Origin: Halobacillus alkaliphilus
GTDB lineage: Bacteria > Bacillota > Bacilli > Bacillales > Halobacillaceae
Direction: 5' to 3'
NCBI RefSeq assembly: GCF_900113125.1
Contig: NZ_FOOG01000025.1
Location: forward strand, 1 to 57,157
Length of the DNA stretch: 57,157 nucleotides
Part shown: piece by piece, positions 44,044 through 53,032 of the stretch
Numbering within the stretch: the first letter of the stretch is position 1
Layout: every line of letters starts with the position of its first letter
The notes under the pieces: generated by a model
Told to the model about the DNA's origin: nothing
What the model saw: only the letters and a program-made list of their open reading frames with translations
Databases searched by the model: none
Made by a program: the position numbers and the translations under genes

Positions 44044-44104
44044 GGAATAAACTTCCACCTCAGGTCATCCATAATATGGATGACCTGAGGTGGAAGTTTA
44101 TTCC
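44044..44104. repeat. Perfect 61-bp palindromic repeat
   Basis: Two 30-bp arms (44044-44073 and 44075-44104) match without mismatch around one A. The core is the same CCACCTCAGGTCATCC as at 34907, and both outer ends read GGAATAAACTT. It lies between malK and the aspartokinase gene, next to that gene's own terminator. Confidence 0.9.
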
Positions 44105-44107
44105 ATT

Positions 44108-44143
44108 AAAAAGAAGACCTGCTATCGAACAGGTCTTCTTTAC
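44108..44143 (-). terminator. Terminator of the siderophore operon
   Basis: Arms AAAGAAGACCTG (44110-44121) and CAGGTCTTCTTT (44130-44141) form a 12-bp stem, followed on the minus strand by TTTTTAAT. Confidence 0.85.
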
Positions 44144-44144
44144 C

Positions 44145-45350
44145 TTAAAGCGCGATCGACGCTTTCTTACTCTCCATTTCCATAAACCAGTCGTGTAACT
44201 CCTGGGCCGCCCCCACCGCGTGCTCTTCTGGCACCACAGCGCTCCACACGAGTGGATGGCATTCTAACGCATACACGTCTCCAGAAGACACGAGCTGTTT
44301 CTCATTCAATAACGGAGCCAGCCTTCTTTTTTCATCACGGCTTCCAAACACGACATGCACCGCTGCCATCCCCTCAGTATGATGAATCGAATGAATTCCA
44401 AATGCATTCCTACGCTTATTCAGCAAAAGTGATATCTCTTGCACATATTCATCCTTGATCATTATAGAAGCATGCCTTTGACTGAGCTGCACCTTTCCAA
44501 GCAGGCCACCCGCATCGGTTAATCCCTCCAGAATCTCCTTTTCTTCAATCTCACCACTCACTTGAATTCTAGAAAATCCATTCTGAAAAGTCACTCCGAC
44601 CACTGGAGACGCAGCTCGATCATAATGCTGAATATTCGTCCCTTCCTGATCATGAAAACTGGAACGTACCACAAGAGGAATCTGGTGTTCTTTCGCATGC
44701 ACCACGGCTCTCGGGTGAACGACCTCCGCTCCTAAGTCGGCCAAGGTGAGCAAATGATTATAATCCAGACTGGTGTGTTTCTTTGCACCGGATATATATC
44801 GCGGATCCGCCGAGTAAACCCCGTCTACATCGGTAAAAATTTCACAGCGGTCAGCACGTAATTCTGCAGCAAGCGCTGCGGCTGTGGTGTCTGAACCTCC
44901 CCGGCCAAGTGTGCAGATTTCCTGATTCCCTGCACATCCTTGAAACCCGGCGACCACTACGATTTTTCCTGCGTCCAATTCCTTCTCAATCTTCGCGGTA
45001 TGCACAGCGGTAATTCGGGCATCGCCGTGGATATCTTCCGTTTCAATGCCCGCCTGCACCCCTGTCAGAGCGACCGCTTCCCTGCCTCTTTCCTGTATAG
45101 CAAGCGCGAGAAGAGCGCTTGAGATTTGTTCACCGGCAGATAATAATAAATCCGTCTCTCTTCCCGACGTACAGGAAGAGACCTCACCGGACAGTTTTAC
45201 CAGCTGGTTGGTCGATTCACCCATGGCTGAAACGACAATCACCAGTTCACTGCTTTGTTCCTGATCGCGAATCACCCGATCCGCGATCAAGCGGATCCGC
45301 TCGGTTGTCTGTAAAGAAGTGCCCCCGTATTTTTGTACGACCCGTGCCAC
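44145..45350 (-). CDS. Aspartate kinase at the end of the siderophore operon
   Basis: Aspartate kinase makes aspartyl phosphate. The 401-residue enzyme has K-Y-G-G-T-S (7-12), the G-R-G-G-S-D-T-T-A segment near residue 148, F-T-D-V-D-G-V-Y, and C-terminal ACT domains (about 260-400). It starts with GTG after AGAGAGGA, 18 bp behind the IucC-type synthetase gene, and shares the operon terminator. Its ACT part is divergent and its tail unusual. Aspartyl phosphate leads to aspartate semialdehyde, the precursor of 2,4-diaminobutyrate made by the first operon enzymes, so it probably feeds the siderophore, much as the Ask_Ect kinase of ectoine clusters does. Confidence 0.9.
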   Translation of the reverse strand: MARVVQKYGGTSLQTTERIRLIADRVIRDQEQSSELVIVVSAMGESTNQLVKLSGEVSSCTSGRETDLLLSAGEQISSALLALAIQERGREAVALTGVQAGIETEDIHGDARITAVHTAKIEKELDAGKIVVVAGFQGCAGNQEICTLGRGGSDTTAAALAAELRADRCEIFTDVDGVYSADPRYISGAKKHTSLDYNHLLTLADLGAEVVHPRAVVHAKEHQIPLVVRSSFHDQEGTNIQHYDRAASPVVGVTFQNGFSRIQVSGEIEEKEILEGLTDAGGLLGKVQLSQRHASIMIKDEYVQEISLLLNKRRNAFGIHSIHHTEGMAAVHVVFGSRDEKRRLAPLLNEKQLVSSGDVYALECHPLVWSAVVPEEHAVGAAQELHDWFMEMESKKASIAL

Positions 45351-45368
45351 GATTGATTCCTCTCTTCT

Positions 45369-47186
45369 TTACGTAGTAAGTTTCGTCTGTTTCTTAAAGG
45401 CAGCCAGCGCATTGCTGACGCGGCCAAATTCGGATGCGTGCGGGCGGTCATCCCCATCGGCGTAACCATAATCCACCATGCGGTTGCGGTTAAGACAAAG
45501 CTTAGTCATTTCTGGTTTGAAAAAGTCAAACAGCTCAAATCTCTCTTCCAATTCCGGAAATCTCTCCTGGTAATGATGGATGGATTCTGCGAGCAGCTGC
45601 CAGAATTTTTTCTCCGTAAGTAAATTATGATTTTCTAATAGATGGCTTAAATAACGCAGATGGCAGATAAACAATCCCGTAAAGATAAACTGCGTCAAAC
45701 CTTCCGGCGGTTCCGTGCGCAGCACCGTTTTCATCTCTTCTGATAAATCGGCGAGCTCAGGAAACGGCTGGTCCGTAACGTTCACGTCATCGACAAAGTC
45801 TTTGATCGCCAGTCGGTGCGGCTGATTATTTTTAACGACAAGAATCGTATTCTGCCCATGCGGTGAAAAAACGGTGCCGTACTGATAGAGATAGTGAAGC
45901 AGTGGATCCATTACCACTTGATAAAATTTCTTCATCCATGCTTCCGGTTCAAGTCCTGATGCCTCTATCATGGCCTGGATATAAGGCATCCCGTTGTGAT
46001 CTTCATGTAAGAGAGCGGCGAGCGTGATCGCTTGCTCCTCTTCTTCTAAATACGTATAAATGCTTTCCCGCCAAATCGCTCCTAACATTTCAAGGTACTG
46101 ATAAGGCGTATCCTTCACCGCGGAATAGTGTTTATGATCCACATTGATGCTGGCATTTTCACCCGGCAGGATGACGCGGCACTCTTTTTTCAAAAAATCG
46201 TCCTGTTCATACATGCCTTTAATCAGTTCCGTTACTTTCGGGGCAATCAGCGTCCGCTCAGACGGCAGCCCACGATAAACCAGCGTGTTTAAAATGCTCA
46301 TTGGCAGCTTCACGTGGTGCTTATCTGCCGAGCTTTTATTAACAAATGTACGAATCGACTGCTGAGGAAGGTAAATGTCCTGACCGTCCCCCAAGGCGAT
46401 GATCTCCTTTTTCGCTATTTCCTCCGGGAAGTGCTGGATCAACTGATTCTTCCATTGCCATTCATGCACCGGGAAGAAGTAATAGTCGTCAGGATCACGG
46501 CCTTCCTTTACGACTTTTTCAGAAAAAGTCTCCCTTTCCTGTTCACTTAATTCCTGTTCCAGAAGCTGTTTATAGCTCACGTCCTGGACGGATTGGAAGC
46601 TGGCTAACTTCTTATGAGCGGCAATCCAGGAAAGCTGCACGTCCTGCTGGTGCTCCGGAGCAAACTTCAAATATTCGTCATAGCCAAAGCCAATTCTTCC
46701 TTTGTTATATGTAATCCACGGATGTCCCTTCATATACCCTTCCAGTTCGGCATAATCGGCTGATAAAAGTTGTTCGGAGGTGCGGTCTTTTTTCTGCATC
46801 AGATGTACATCGGCGATCAACGTAGCATTCATCTCTTTAATCAAGTGGCCGGTCGTTTCTGCCGACATACCAATGATTTCCTTCAAATCGACGAGCAGGT
46901 CAATCGCACTTTCGGCATCTTTTTCCACACCCTGGTCGATTTGTACAATAGACTCCTTCTTGACATCATAGCTGTCAAACAGACGCTGTTCCGCTTCAAA
47001 ACGGTACACTTTCCCGCTATACACTTCCAGTTCATACGTACGCTTTTTCCCGTCAGAATGAAGCACGTCTGGTTTAATCATATCCTCATACATATACTCA
47101 GCTAACATCTTTGCGATCAACTGCTGATTAGCTTCCTTCCAATCCTTCGCGTTTAACTGTTCATGAATTTCATTTTGAAACAACAA
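45369..47186 (-). CDS. rhbF: IucA/IucC-family siderophore synthetase, RhbF-like
   Basis: NIS synthetases join citrate to amines using ATP. The 605-residue protein has the IucA/IucC blocks G-H-P-W-I-T-Y-N-K-G-R-I-G-F near residue 154, K-L-P-M-S-I-L-N-T near residue 303, and C-terminal S-P-H-G-Q-N-T near residue 430. By position it corresponds to RhbF/IucC, which adds the second amine arm to the mono-citryl intermediate. It starts with TTG at 47186 after AAGGG. A 690-bp repeat-filled gap separates it from rhbE, so it may need its own promoter. Confidence 0.9.
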   Translation of the reverse strand: MLFQNEIHEQLNAKDWKEANQQLIAKMLAEYMYEDMIKPDVLHSDGKKRTYELEVYSGKVYRFEAEQRLFDSYDVKKESIVQIDQGVEKDAESAIDLLVDLKEIIGMSAETTGHLIKEMNATLIADVHLMQKKDRTSEQLLSADYAELEGYMKGHPWITYNKGRIGFGYDEYLKFAPEHQQDVQLSWIAAHKKLASFQSVQDVSYKQLLEQELSEQERETFSEKVVKEGRDPDDYYFFPVHEWQWKNQLIQHFPEEIAKKEIIALGDGQDIYLPQQSIRTFVNKSSADKHHVKLPMSILNTLVYRGLPSERTLIAPKVTELIKGMYEQDDFLKKECRVILPGENASINVDHKHYSAVKDTPYQYLEMLGAIWRESIYTYLEEEEQAITLAALLHEDHNGMPYIQAMIEASGLEPEAWMKKFYQVVMDPLLHYLYQYGTVFSPHGQNTILVVKNNQPHRLAIKDFVDDVNVTDQPFPELADLSEEMKTVLRTEPPEGLTQFIFTGLFICHLRYLSHLLENHNLLTEKKFWQLLAESIHHYQERFPELEERFELFDFFKPEMTKLCLNRNRMVDYGYADGDDRPHASEFGRVSNALAAFKKQTKLTT

Positions 47187-47339
47187 GACGATCCCTTCTT
47201 TCTATATAATTAATGGCTATCATAAACGCAGTTGTGATTTTTCATGAAAAGGTTTTCCCACTATCTCTCCGTATTCTGTAAGACTCGATTTTGAAAAGTT
47301 TTGGGTCCGTTGCCATAGAAGAATTAGGGTTGGCGTGGA

Positions 47340-47500
47340 AATAACTTGCTTTCCTGCGACCTTACACGATGTAGGGTCGATCGACGTTGCCACAGGACGT
47401 GGTGACCTTAGTCGATCCTCTTTTTACAATAAGCCTCCTCGGTCGTTATCACTCCCTGCGGGATCTCGCCTACTCCCGCGGGGGTTCGTCATTTCCCCAC
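47340..47500 (-). repeat. GC-rich intergenic repeat, left copy
   Basis: Contains CCCTGCGGGATCTCGCC followed by TACTCCCGCGGG, and a CACAGGACGTGG-type segment. The first part corresponds to the reverse complement of the copy at 47680-47838. Confidence 0.6.
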
Positions 47501-47679
47501 CAACCCACCCACAAAGGGGGGCACGGACACTTTTGGAAGAGAATTGATTCATTCTTAACCTGTCTTGAATGCTGCTATAAAGTGCTATTCCGCATGGATA
47601 AGCATAAATTCAGTGCAAACAGAATGCTCTTATTTCTCATTGAGCAGGTGATTTCTTAAGTGGTTTCAAGATTCCTATC

Positions 47680-47838
47680 CTGCAAGGTCCGTAGGGGAAC
47701 GGCGAGACTCCTGCGGGATGAACATGACAGGTGAGATCCCGGAAGGCGTCAGCCTGAGGAAGCTCAGCGCATGCCCGCGGAAAGCGAGTTGTTCACCGAA
47801 GGGCCTCTCCTCCAATCACACGTCTCGAAACTGAGTTT
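47680..47838 (+). repeat. GC-rich intergenic repeat, right copy
   Basis: GGCGAGACTCCTGCGGGA, GAGATCCCGGAAGGCG, GCCCGCGGAAAGCGAG and a terminal ACGTCTCGAAACTGAGT follow in the order of the repeat family common in Bacillaceae intergenic DNA. The terminal segment recurs at 8229, 14910 and 18966. Confidence 0.75.
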
Positions 47839-47872
47839 CGTAAAAATCAACATGGAGTGATACAGATAATAA

Positions 47873-49204
47873 TTAATAGATTGGCACGGACTGCTTTTTC
47901 GTTCCGAAGGTCTGGAACACGTGCTTCTCTTCTACAGAATAAACCTCGCGATCAGCAATTTGGTTGATAATAACCGCATTTCGATAAGCCCCTAAACCAA
48001 GATCCGGCGCGCCCACTCCGTGTGTATGGAGTTCTCCATTCTGGATGAAAATCTCACCCGCTGTCTGTAGACGAGTCTCCAAATCATAGCCTTTGTTCAC
48101 CACAAATCGCCCGTGCTCATCCCACACCATAAAGTCTTTCAATCCTTGGAAAAAAGCAGGCACGCGCGGCTGGTAACCTGTCCCTAAAATGACTACCTCC
48201 GCTTCAACCTTCACCGGCTCCCCGGTCACCTTCTGATAACCGTTAAGTCTAAATTTTTCACCCTGCTGCTCCATTTCTTTCAGTTCCGTCATCGCTTGCA
48301 GATGAATGCCAGGGTCAGCGTTGCCTACTGTTCGTTCATATAAATGATCGTAAATTTCCGCAATTGTTTCTGAACTGATCCCTTTATAAAGAAGATCCTG
48401 TTCATTCAGCAGCTGATCCTTTTTCGCTTGAGGGAGTTCATAAAAGAAGTCGATATAGTCCGGTGAAAAATACTCCAGACCGAGCTTGGAGTACTCCATC
48501 GGGAAAAACCCCGGTGATCTTGTGTACCACTCCAGCGATCCGCCCGTCTCTTCCTGATGCTTCGCCACATCTAAAAACACCTCTGCTGCACTCTGTCCCG
48601 ATCCGATCACCGCAACCGACTGCGCCAGGTCACACTCCGGTTTTCTCGCGAGGTATTCGGACGTGTGAAACACGGACTCGCCGAGCGCCGGTTGGAAGGC
48701 TTCCGGCACGCGCGCTTCGGTGCCGATCCCCATCACAATATGTTTAGCGAGATAACGATACTCACGCCCCGTTTGCAGCTCTTCCGCAGTCACCTGATAG
48801 ACCGTCTCTCCTTCGACCGGAATCGTTGTAACGTGAGTTACTTCACTGCCAAACTGGCAGGAGTTCAGCCGCTCACTGACCCATCGGCAATAGTGATTGT
48901 ATTCCTTTCTTGGAATATGGAATTTTTCAAGAAAATAAAAATGGTACAGTCGATTATGCTGCTGCAGATAGTTCAAAAAGCTATGCTCGCTCGTCACATC
49001 GGCCATGCTGACAAGGTCCGCGAAAAAAGGGACCTGCAGGGTGGTTCCTTCGATCAGCATATGAGGATGCCAGTTGAATTCCTCTTCTTTTTCCAGAAAT
49101 AAAGCCGAGACATCCTCGACGGGGTCAAGCAGCGCAGCCATCCCGAGATTAAACGGACCGAGCCCAATGCCAATGACGTCAAACACCTGTTTCTCTGGGT
49201 TCAT
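47873..49204 (-). CDS. rhbE: N-hydroxylating monooxygenase, RhbE/IucD-like
   Basis: Flavin-dependent N-monooxygenases hydroxylate the primary amine that becomes the hydroxamate. The ATG at 49204 after GCGAGGTGGAA gives 443 residues; a longer open frame is unsupported. Visible are G-I-G-L-G-P-F-N-L (FAD), the W-H-P-H-M-L substrate loop, V-I-G-S-G-Q-S-A-A-E (NADPH) and L-G-T-G-Y-Q-P-R-V-P. Context points to 1,3-diaminopropane as substrate rather than lysine. The start lies inside the acetyltransferase gene (26-bp overlap), showing tight coupling. Confidence 0.92.
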   Translation of the reverse strand: MNPEKQVFDVIGIGLGPFNLGMAALLDPVEDVSALFLEKEEEFNWHPHMLIEGTTLQVPFFADLVSMADVTSEHSFLNYLQQHNRLYHFYFLEKFHIPRKEYNHYCRWVSERLNSCQFGSEVTHVTTIPVEGETVYQVTAEELQTGREYRYLAKHIVMGIGTEARVPEAFQPALGESVFHTSEYLARKPECDLAQSVAVIGSGQSAAEVFLDVAKHQEETGGSLEWYTRSPGFFPMEYSKLGLEYFSPDYIDFFYELPQAKKDQLLNEQDLLYKGISSETIAEIYDHLYERTVGNADPGIHLQAMTELKEMEQQGEKFRLNGYQKVTGEPVKVEAEVVILGTGYQPRVPAFFQGLKDFMVWDEHGRFVVNKGYDLETRLQTAGEIFIQNGELHTHGVGAPDLGLGAYRNAVIINQIADREVYSVEEKHVFQTFGTKKQSVPIY

Positions 49205-49760
49205 TGTTCCACCTCGCTTCAAAATCTTCACGTTCACAAAACATGAGTAATCCTTCCTTATCAGGCAGCGTGACCGGGGAAATTGATCTAAAACCGCATT
49301 TTTTAAATACATGAATCATTTTTTCATTGCGGATATCCGGTTCAGCTACCACCCTCGCCGTGGAGGCCTGCTGGAATTGAAACCGAACCATGGCGCGCAG
49401 CAAAGGAAGAGCGTAGCCTGAGCCAAGAAACTTTTTCTCTCCAATCAAGAGGTGAACGCCCTGATCCCAGACTTGTGCTGGATAATAGTTTTCAATGATA
49501 TCGCCTTTCACCCAGTAGGCTTCCCAGTAGCTCATCACTTCGCCGTCGATCGTGCCGAGGTAAAGCGTCTGATGAGCGTCAGCGAGTGCCTTACGAAAGT
49601 GGGTTTTAAAACGATCGAGTGAAATATTTAAATTCCAGAAGGGATGGACATGCTCTTCCTTCATCCACCGGTGTACCAATTCCACGTCTTCATAGGCTGC
49701 TTTCCGAAACCCAATCGTGCGCTGGATCGTTTCGTCGTACCATTCAAAATCAAGCGTCAT
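49179..49760 (-). CDS. rhbD: Siderophore N-acetyltransferase, RhbD/IucB-like
   Basis: The 193-residue GNAT protein belongs to the IucB/RhbD/AlcB siderophore group: W-M-K-E-E-H-V-H-P-F-W near residue 32 (substrate His), G-V-H-L-L-I-G-E-K-K-F-L-G-S-G-Y near residue 99, and A-E-P-D-I-R-N-E near residue 138. It would acetylate N-hydroxy-diaminopropane to the hydroxamate. It overlaps rhbC by 4 bp and rhbE by 26 bp. A diverged paralogue is at 55638. Confidence 0.92.
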   Translation of the reverse strand: MTLDFEWYDETIQRTIGFRKAAYEDVELVHRWMKEEHVHPFWNLNISLDRFKTHFRKALADAHQTLYLGTIDGEVMSYWEAYWVKGDIIENYYPAQVWDQGVHLLIGEKKFLGSGYALPLLRAMVRFQFQQASTARVVAEPDIRNEKMIHVFKKCGFRSISPVTLPDKEGLLMFCEREDFEARWNNEPRETGV

Positions 49761-51520
49761 GCACGAACCCCCGCCTTTGCCGCGAGCGGATTATCAACCG
49801 CCGTGTACACCGATTGCGCCTCCATCGGGCCCACCAGCTCATCCATGTCATACAACCGTGTCAAAAGGTTCGCTTTACATGGAAGTTTACTTTCTTCAAG
49901 CAAACTGTGAATCAATGGAGATGGAAGGTGTTCCGTCAGCCGCTGTCGTAAATGATCCATCAGCTTTTCCTCTTCAATCAATCCGCTTACGCCAAATCCA
50001 TTAATTAATCCAAACAGGTGATTGAAGAAAAAGTAATAGCGAAGCCGCTCATCGGCCACCTCATCCGCACAAATGGTGTCACTTTTTTCATTTAATGTAG
50101 GAAGAAGAGCTTTCAGCTGCTCCGCCTTCGAACGGCTGAAGTAATAACCTTGATTGTCCCGGTAGTAGAATTCTTTTGGATAGCCATTCTCTAACTGCAC
50201 AACCGAGTTCTGCTGGTGAGCTTCCGGGGCAATCCCGTAAGTAGTGTGCAGCCAGAGGATCGGATTCAGACTGATCGACAGATACTGCTGGAACCAATCC
50301 AGACTGACTTCTTCCACGGTCCGCTTTTCCCGGTCCGCAATACCCTGGATAATGGAATGCAGCCTGGATTTCCCGCCGTAAGCATGGTCCTGAACGAGCC
50401 CCGCAACAAGGGTTGCCTGCTTACTGTTTTGATAGAATGGATTTTCCCTCAGAGCCACTTCAAACCCTGACACTTCTTTACTAGTTTTCAGATTAATGGA
50501 TGCCGGGTCTTTCATGATATGAAACTGCGGGTAACGGGCTTTTAACTCGCGACCCAGTTCTGTATCTAATAATCTGGTAACTTCCACTCCTCGCGCCAGT
50601 TCTTTCGGCTGGTTGGTTCGAAGGGAATTGGTAATCTTCACCGGCACGGAAAACTTGTACATAAACCGGGAATCTTCACTGTAAAGCGTTCGGAAAGAAG
50701 ACGTCGCTGTAAAAAACAAACCCGCCGGTCCAACATTTTTTAGTGCGCCCGATGTTAGCAGCCTCTGGACTTCTTCCTCCTGCAGCACCGCTTTTGCCTG
50801 GAGAGGATGCATGGGAATTAAATAGCGCCCTTGCTGCCATTCCTCCTTCAGCTTTTCAGCATCCTGCGCCTGGGCCGCATCTTCATAAATCAGCTCTGCG
50901 GCCGAACGGTCCAGACTGGAATCCTGGTCGACGAGTACCGGGTCTGCACTAAAATAGTGAAGCTGAAAACGGCCTTTATATTCCGGAGAATACATCCGGT
51001 CCTCATCATCCGTCAGGCCCTGTTTACTTTTAGGAGTCGGGTGCATCAAATGTCCGAACAATAGCGACTGCTCCGCCTCGATGTAGGTAAACTCTTCTTC
51101 TAGTAAAGGATGGCGGTCATCCTCCCGCTCGCTGACATAGTCTTTCATCTTTTGACAGCTGAGCAGGACACGCAGCACCAGCTCATCTTCAGAGAATTCC
51201 TGCCCATTACCGATCAGCCATTCTTTTACGAGCAGACTGGTCATCGTCACATAATCGAGGGTATGATCGTTGTCATAACCTTCTGCTCGATAATAAATCG
51301 GAAAATCAAAGAGATGTCTTCCGGTTAACGACCAATATTGGACAGGCACATAGACATTCAGCTTCTGCCGGGTTAAAGGGATTCGCAAAATTCTCTGTCC
51401 AACTTCCTGTGATGACTTATCCGGCACCGTCGTCCATTCATAATTCTCTGTTTCTCTTAAATAACAATTGAGAAAACTCTGCATCGTTGCCTGTTCGGCG
51501 ATTTCTTTTGCTTTTATCAT
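49757..51520 (-). CDS. rhbC: IucA/IucC-family siderophore synthetase, RhbC-like
   Basis: This 587-residue NIS synthetase is the position equivalent of RhbC/IucA, which condenses citrate with the first acylated hydroxy-diaminopropane. Conserved blocks are H-P-T-P-K-S-K-Q-G (about 156-164), P-V-K-I-T-N-S-L-R-T-N near residue 296, and E-A-H-Q-Q-N-S near residue 440. It overlaps both neighbours by 4 bp (ATGA-type), so it is translated in a tight operon. Confidence 0.92.
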   Translation of the reverse strand: MIKAKEIAEQATMQSFLNCYLRETENYEWTTVPDKSSQEVGQRILRIPLTRQKLNVYVPVQYWSLTGRHLFDFPIYYRAEGYDNDHTLDYVTMTSLLVKEWLIGNGQEFSEDELVLRVLLSCQKMKDYVSEREDDRHPLLEEEFTYIEAEQSLLFGHLMHPTPKSKQGLTDDEDRMYSPEYKGRFQLHYFSADPVLVDQDSSLDRSAAELIYEDAAQAQDAEKLKEEWQQGRYLIPMHPLQAKAVLQEEEVQRLLTSGALKNVGPAGLFFTATSSFRTLYSEDSRFMYKFSVPVKITNSLRTNQPKELARGVEVTRLLDTELGRELKARYPQFHIMKDPASINLKTSKEVSGFEVALRENPFYQNSKQATLVAGLVQDHAYGGKSRLHSIIQGIADREKRTVEEVSLDWFQQYLSISLNPILWLHTTYGIAPEAHQQNSVVQLENGYPKEFYYRDNQGYYFSRSKAEQLKALLPTLNEKSDTICADEVADERLRYYFFFNHLFGLINGFGVSGLIEEEKLMDHLRQRLTEHLPSPLIHSLLEESKLPCKANLLTRLYDMDELVGPMEAQSVYTAVDNPLAAKAGVRA

Positions 51521-53028
51521 TGAGATATCCCTCCTACGAGCGCATGGGCTGTTTTTTCAATCTCATCTATCACTTCGTTCACATCATTTTCACTAGTACG
51601 CGGATTTAACAGGGTGAATTTTAAATGCGTTTCTCCATCCACCGCTGTTTTTGCGATAACCGCCCTGCCTTCCTGAAAAAGCTGCTGCTGGATTTTCCGG
51701 TTCAGTTCTCCTGGTGTGGCGATATCCTCCGGGCAGTATTGGAACACGACGGTCGACATTTCAGGCGATGGATTAATCACTTTAAAACCAGGGCGTCTCT
51801 CAAGCTCACTTGCAGCATATTGAGCCACTTCCATCGTTCGATCAATCATGCTTCCTAATAAGCTGGTTCCCATCGTTTTTAATGTCACCAGCACCTTGAG
51901 GGCATCAAACCTCCGTGTGGTCTGGATACTTTTATCGACCAGATTCAGGATGCCTTCCTCTTCGTCTTCTGCAGGATTCAGATAGTCCGCATGATGAGAT
52001 AGCAGGCGCAGATACTTCCGATTTTTTAACAAAAACACGCCGCAGCTGATCGGTTGAAACAGCCACTTATGAAAATCAAGCGCCATCGAATCAGCCCGCT
52101 CTAAGCCCGCAAGCTTGTGCTGATGCTCCTGACTGAGTAGCAAGCCGCCGCCATAAGCCGCATCCACATGAAGCCAGAGGCCTTTTTGCTTACAGAATTC
52201 AGCAAGATCCTCTAAAGGATCAATGCTTCCATAATCCGTCGTTCCACACGTAGCAGCGATGGCAAAGGGAAGCAGGCCTTCTGATTCCAGATCTTCTACG
52301 ATACGGACCACTTCGTCTGGATCCATTTGATGATTTTCATCCACGGGGACCGGGATGACCGCCTGTTCCCCGAGCCCGAGCTGGGAGATCGATTTTTTCA
52401 CGGAGAAATGAGCGTTCTCCGAGCAGAGCACTCTCATTTTCGTAAAGTGCTCAGGCAGGCCATCCGTTTGAACACGGTGATTCCATTGCGACAGGCAGAA
52501 GTCATCGCGTGCAAGCAGCATGCCCATATAGTTCGACTGGGTCCCTCCGCTTGTAAACACCCCATCGGCTTCAACTGGATACTTCACGGTCTCCGTAAGA
52601 TAGCGGATTAGTTCTTCCTCTACATACGTAGCAGCCGGGCTCTGATCCCAGGAATCCATCGACTGATTGAGCGATCCAATCATTAATTCAGCCAGCACCC
52701 CCGGTAATAGGGGCGGGCAGTGAAGATGAGCCATGCTTTTTTCATGTGACACATGAAGGCTGTTTTTTAAAATTGGCCCTTTAATTTCCTCCAGCACTTC
52801 ATTCAGCGACTGGGCTGATTCAGGAATATCCATCACCGGGCGCAGCTGTTGTTTAATCTCTTCCACAGAAAGCCCTGTAAAAGGCTGGTCAGTTCCTCTT
52901 AAAACGTCAGCGATCGTGTCTGCGACCAGATCGGTTTGTTTGCGGAAAGCCTCTGCCCCCTCTTCGCCCTGCTGAAGGACGAAGAGATCGAACAGATTGG
53001 CGGTCTGATTTTTAGTTGTTGTCACCAT
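51517..53028 (-). CDS. ddc: L-2,4-diaminobutyrate decarboxylase
   Basis: This PLP enzyme (group II decarboxylase) converts 2,4-diaminobutyrate to 1,3-diaminopropane. The 503-residue protein shows F-T-S-G-G-T-Q-S-N, H-V-D-A-A-Y-G-G (His288, Asp289) and the Schiff-base lysine Lys321 in A-L-D-F-H-K-W. It corresponds to RhbB. It follows the aminotransferase by 4 bp. ATG preceded by AGGGAGTAAGCCT. Confidence 0.95.
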   Translation of the reverse strand: MVTTTKNQTANLFDLFVLQQGEEGAEAFRKQTDLVADTIADVLRGTDQPFTGLSVEEIKQQLRPVMDIPESAQSLNEVLEEIKGPILKNSLHVSHEKSMAHLHCPPLLPGVLAELMIGSLNQSMDSWDQSPAATYVEEELIRYLTETVKYPVEADGVFTSGGTQSNYMGMLLARDDFCLSQWNHRVQTDGLPEHFTKMRVLCSENAHFSVKKSISQLGLGEQAVIPVPVDENHQMDPDEVVRIVEDLESEGLLPFAIAATCGTTDYGSIDPLEDLAEFCKQKGLWLHVDAAYGGGLLLSQEHQHKLAGLERADSMALDFHKWLFQPISCGVFLLKNRKYLRLLSHHADYLNPAEDEEEGILNLVDKSIQTTRRFDALKVLVTLKTMGTSLLGSMIDRTMEVAQYAASELERRPGFKVINPSPEMSTVVFQYCPEDIATPGELNRKIQQQLFQEGRAVIAKTAVDGETHLKFTLLNPRTSENDVNEVIDEIEKTAHALVGGISQ

Positions 53029-53032
53029 AGGC

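Larger units (their letters stand above)
47187..47872. other. Long gap inside the siderophore operon, filled by repeats
   Basis: No gene is supported in these 686 bp. Two diverged copies of a GC-rich Bacillaceae intergenic repeat face each other, at about 47340-47500 and 47680-47838. No clear terminator or Fur box was found. Confidence 0.6.

Noticed and set aside
47335-47659. Overlapping plus-strand ORFs of 70 and 90 codons in the siderophore operon gap
   Set aside because: They lie inside the GC-rich intergenic repeat, have no ribosome binding site, and encode low-quality Pro/Ser/Arg-rich products; they are open by chance.
50743-51064. Plus-strand ORFs inside the siderophore synthetase gene
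   Set aside because: They are antisense shadows of rhbC, with no signals of their own.
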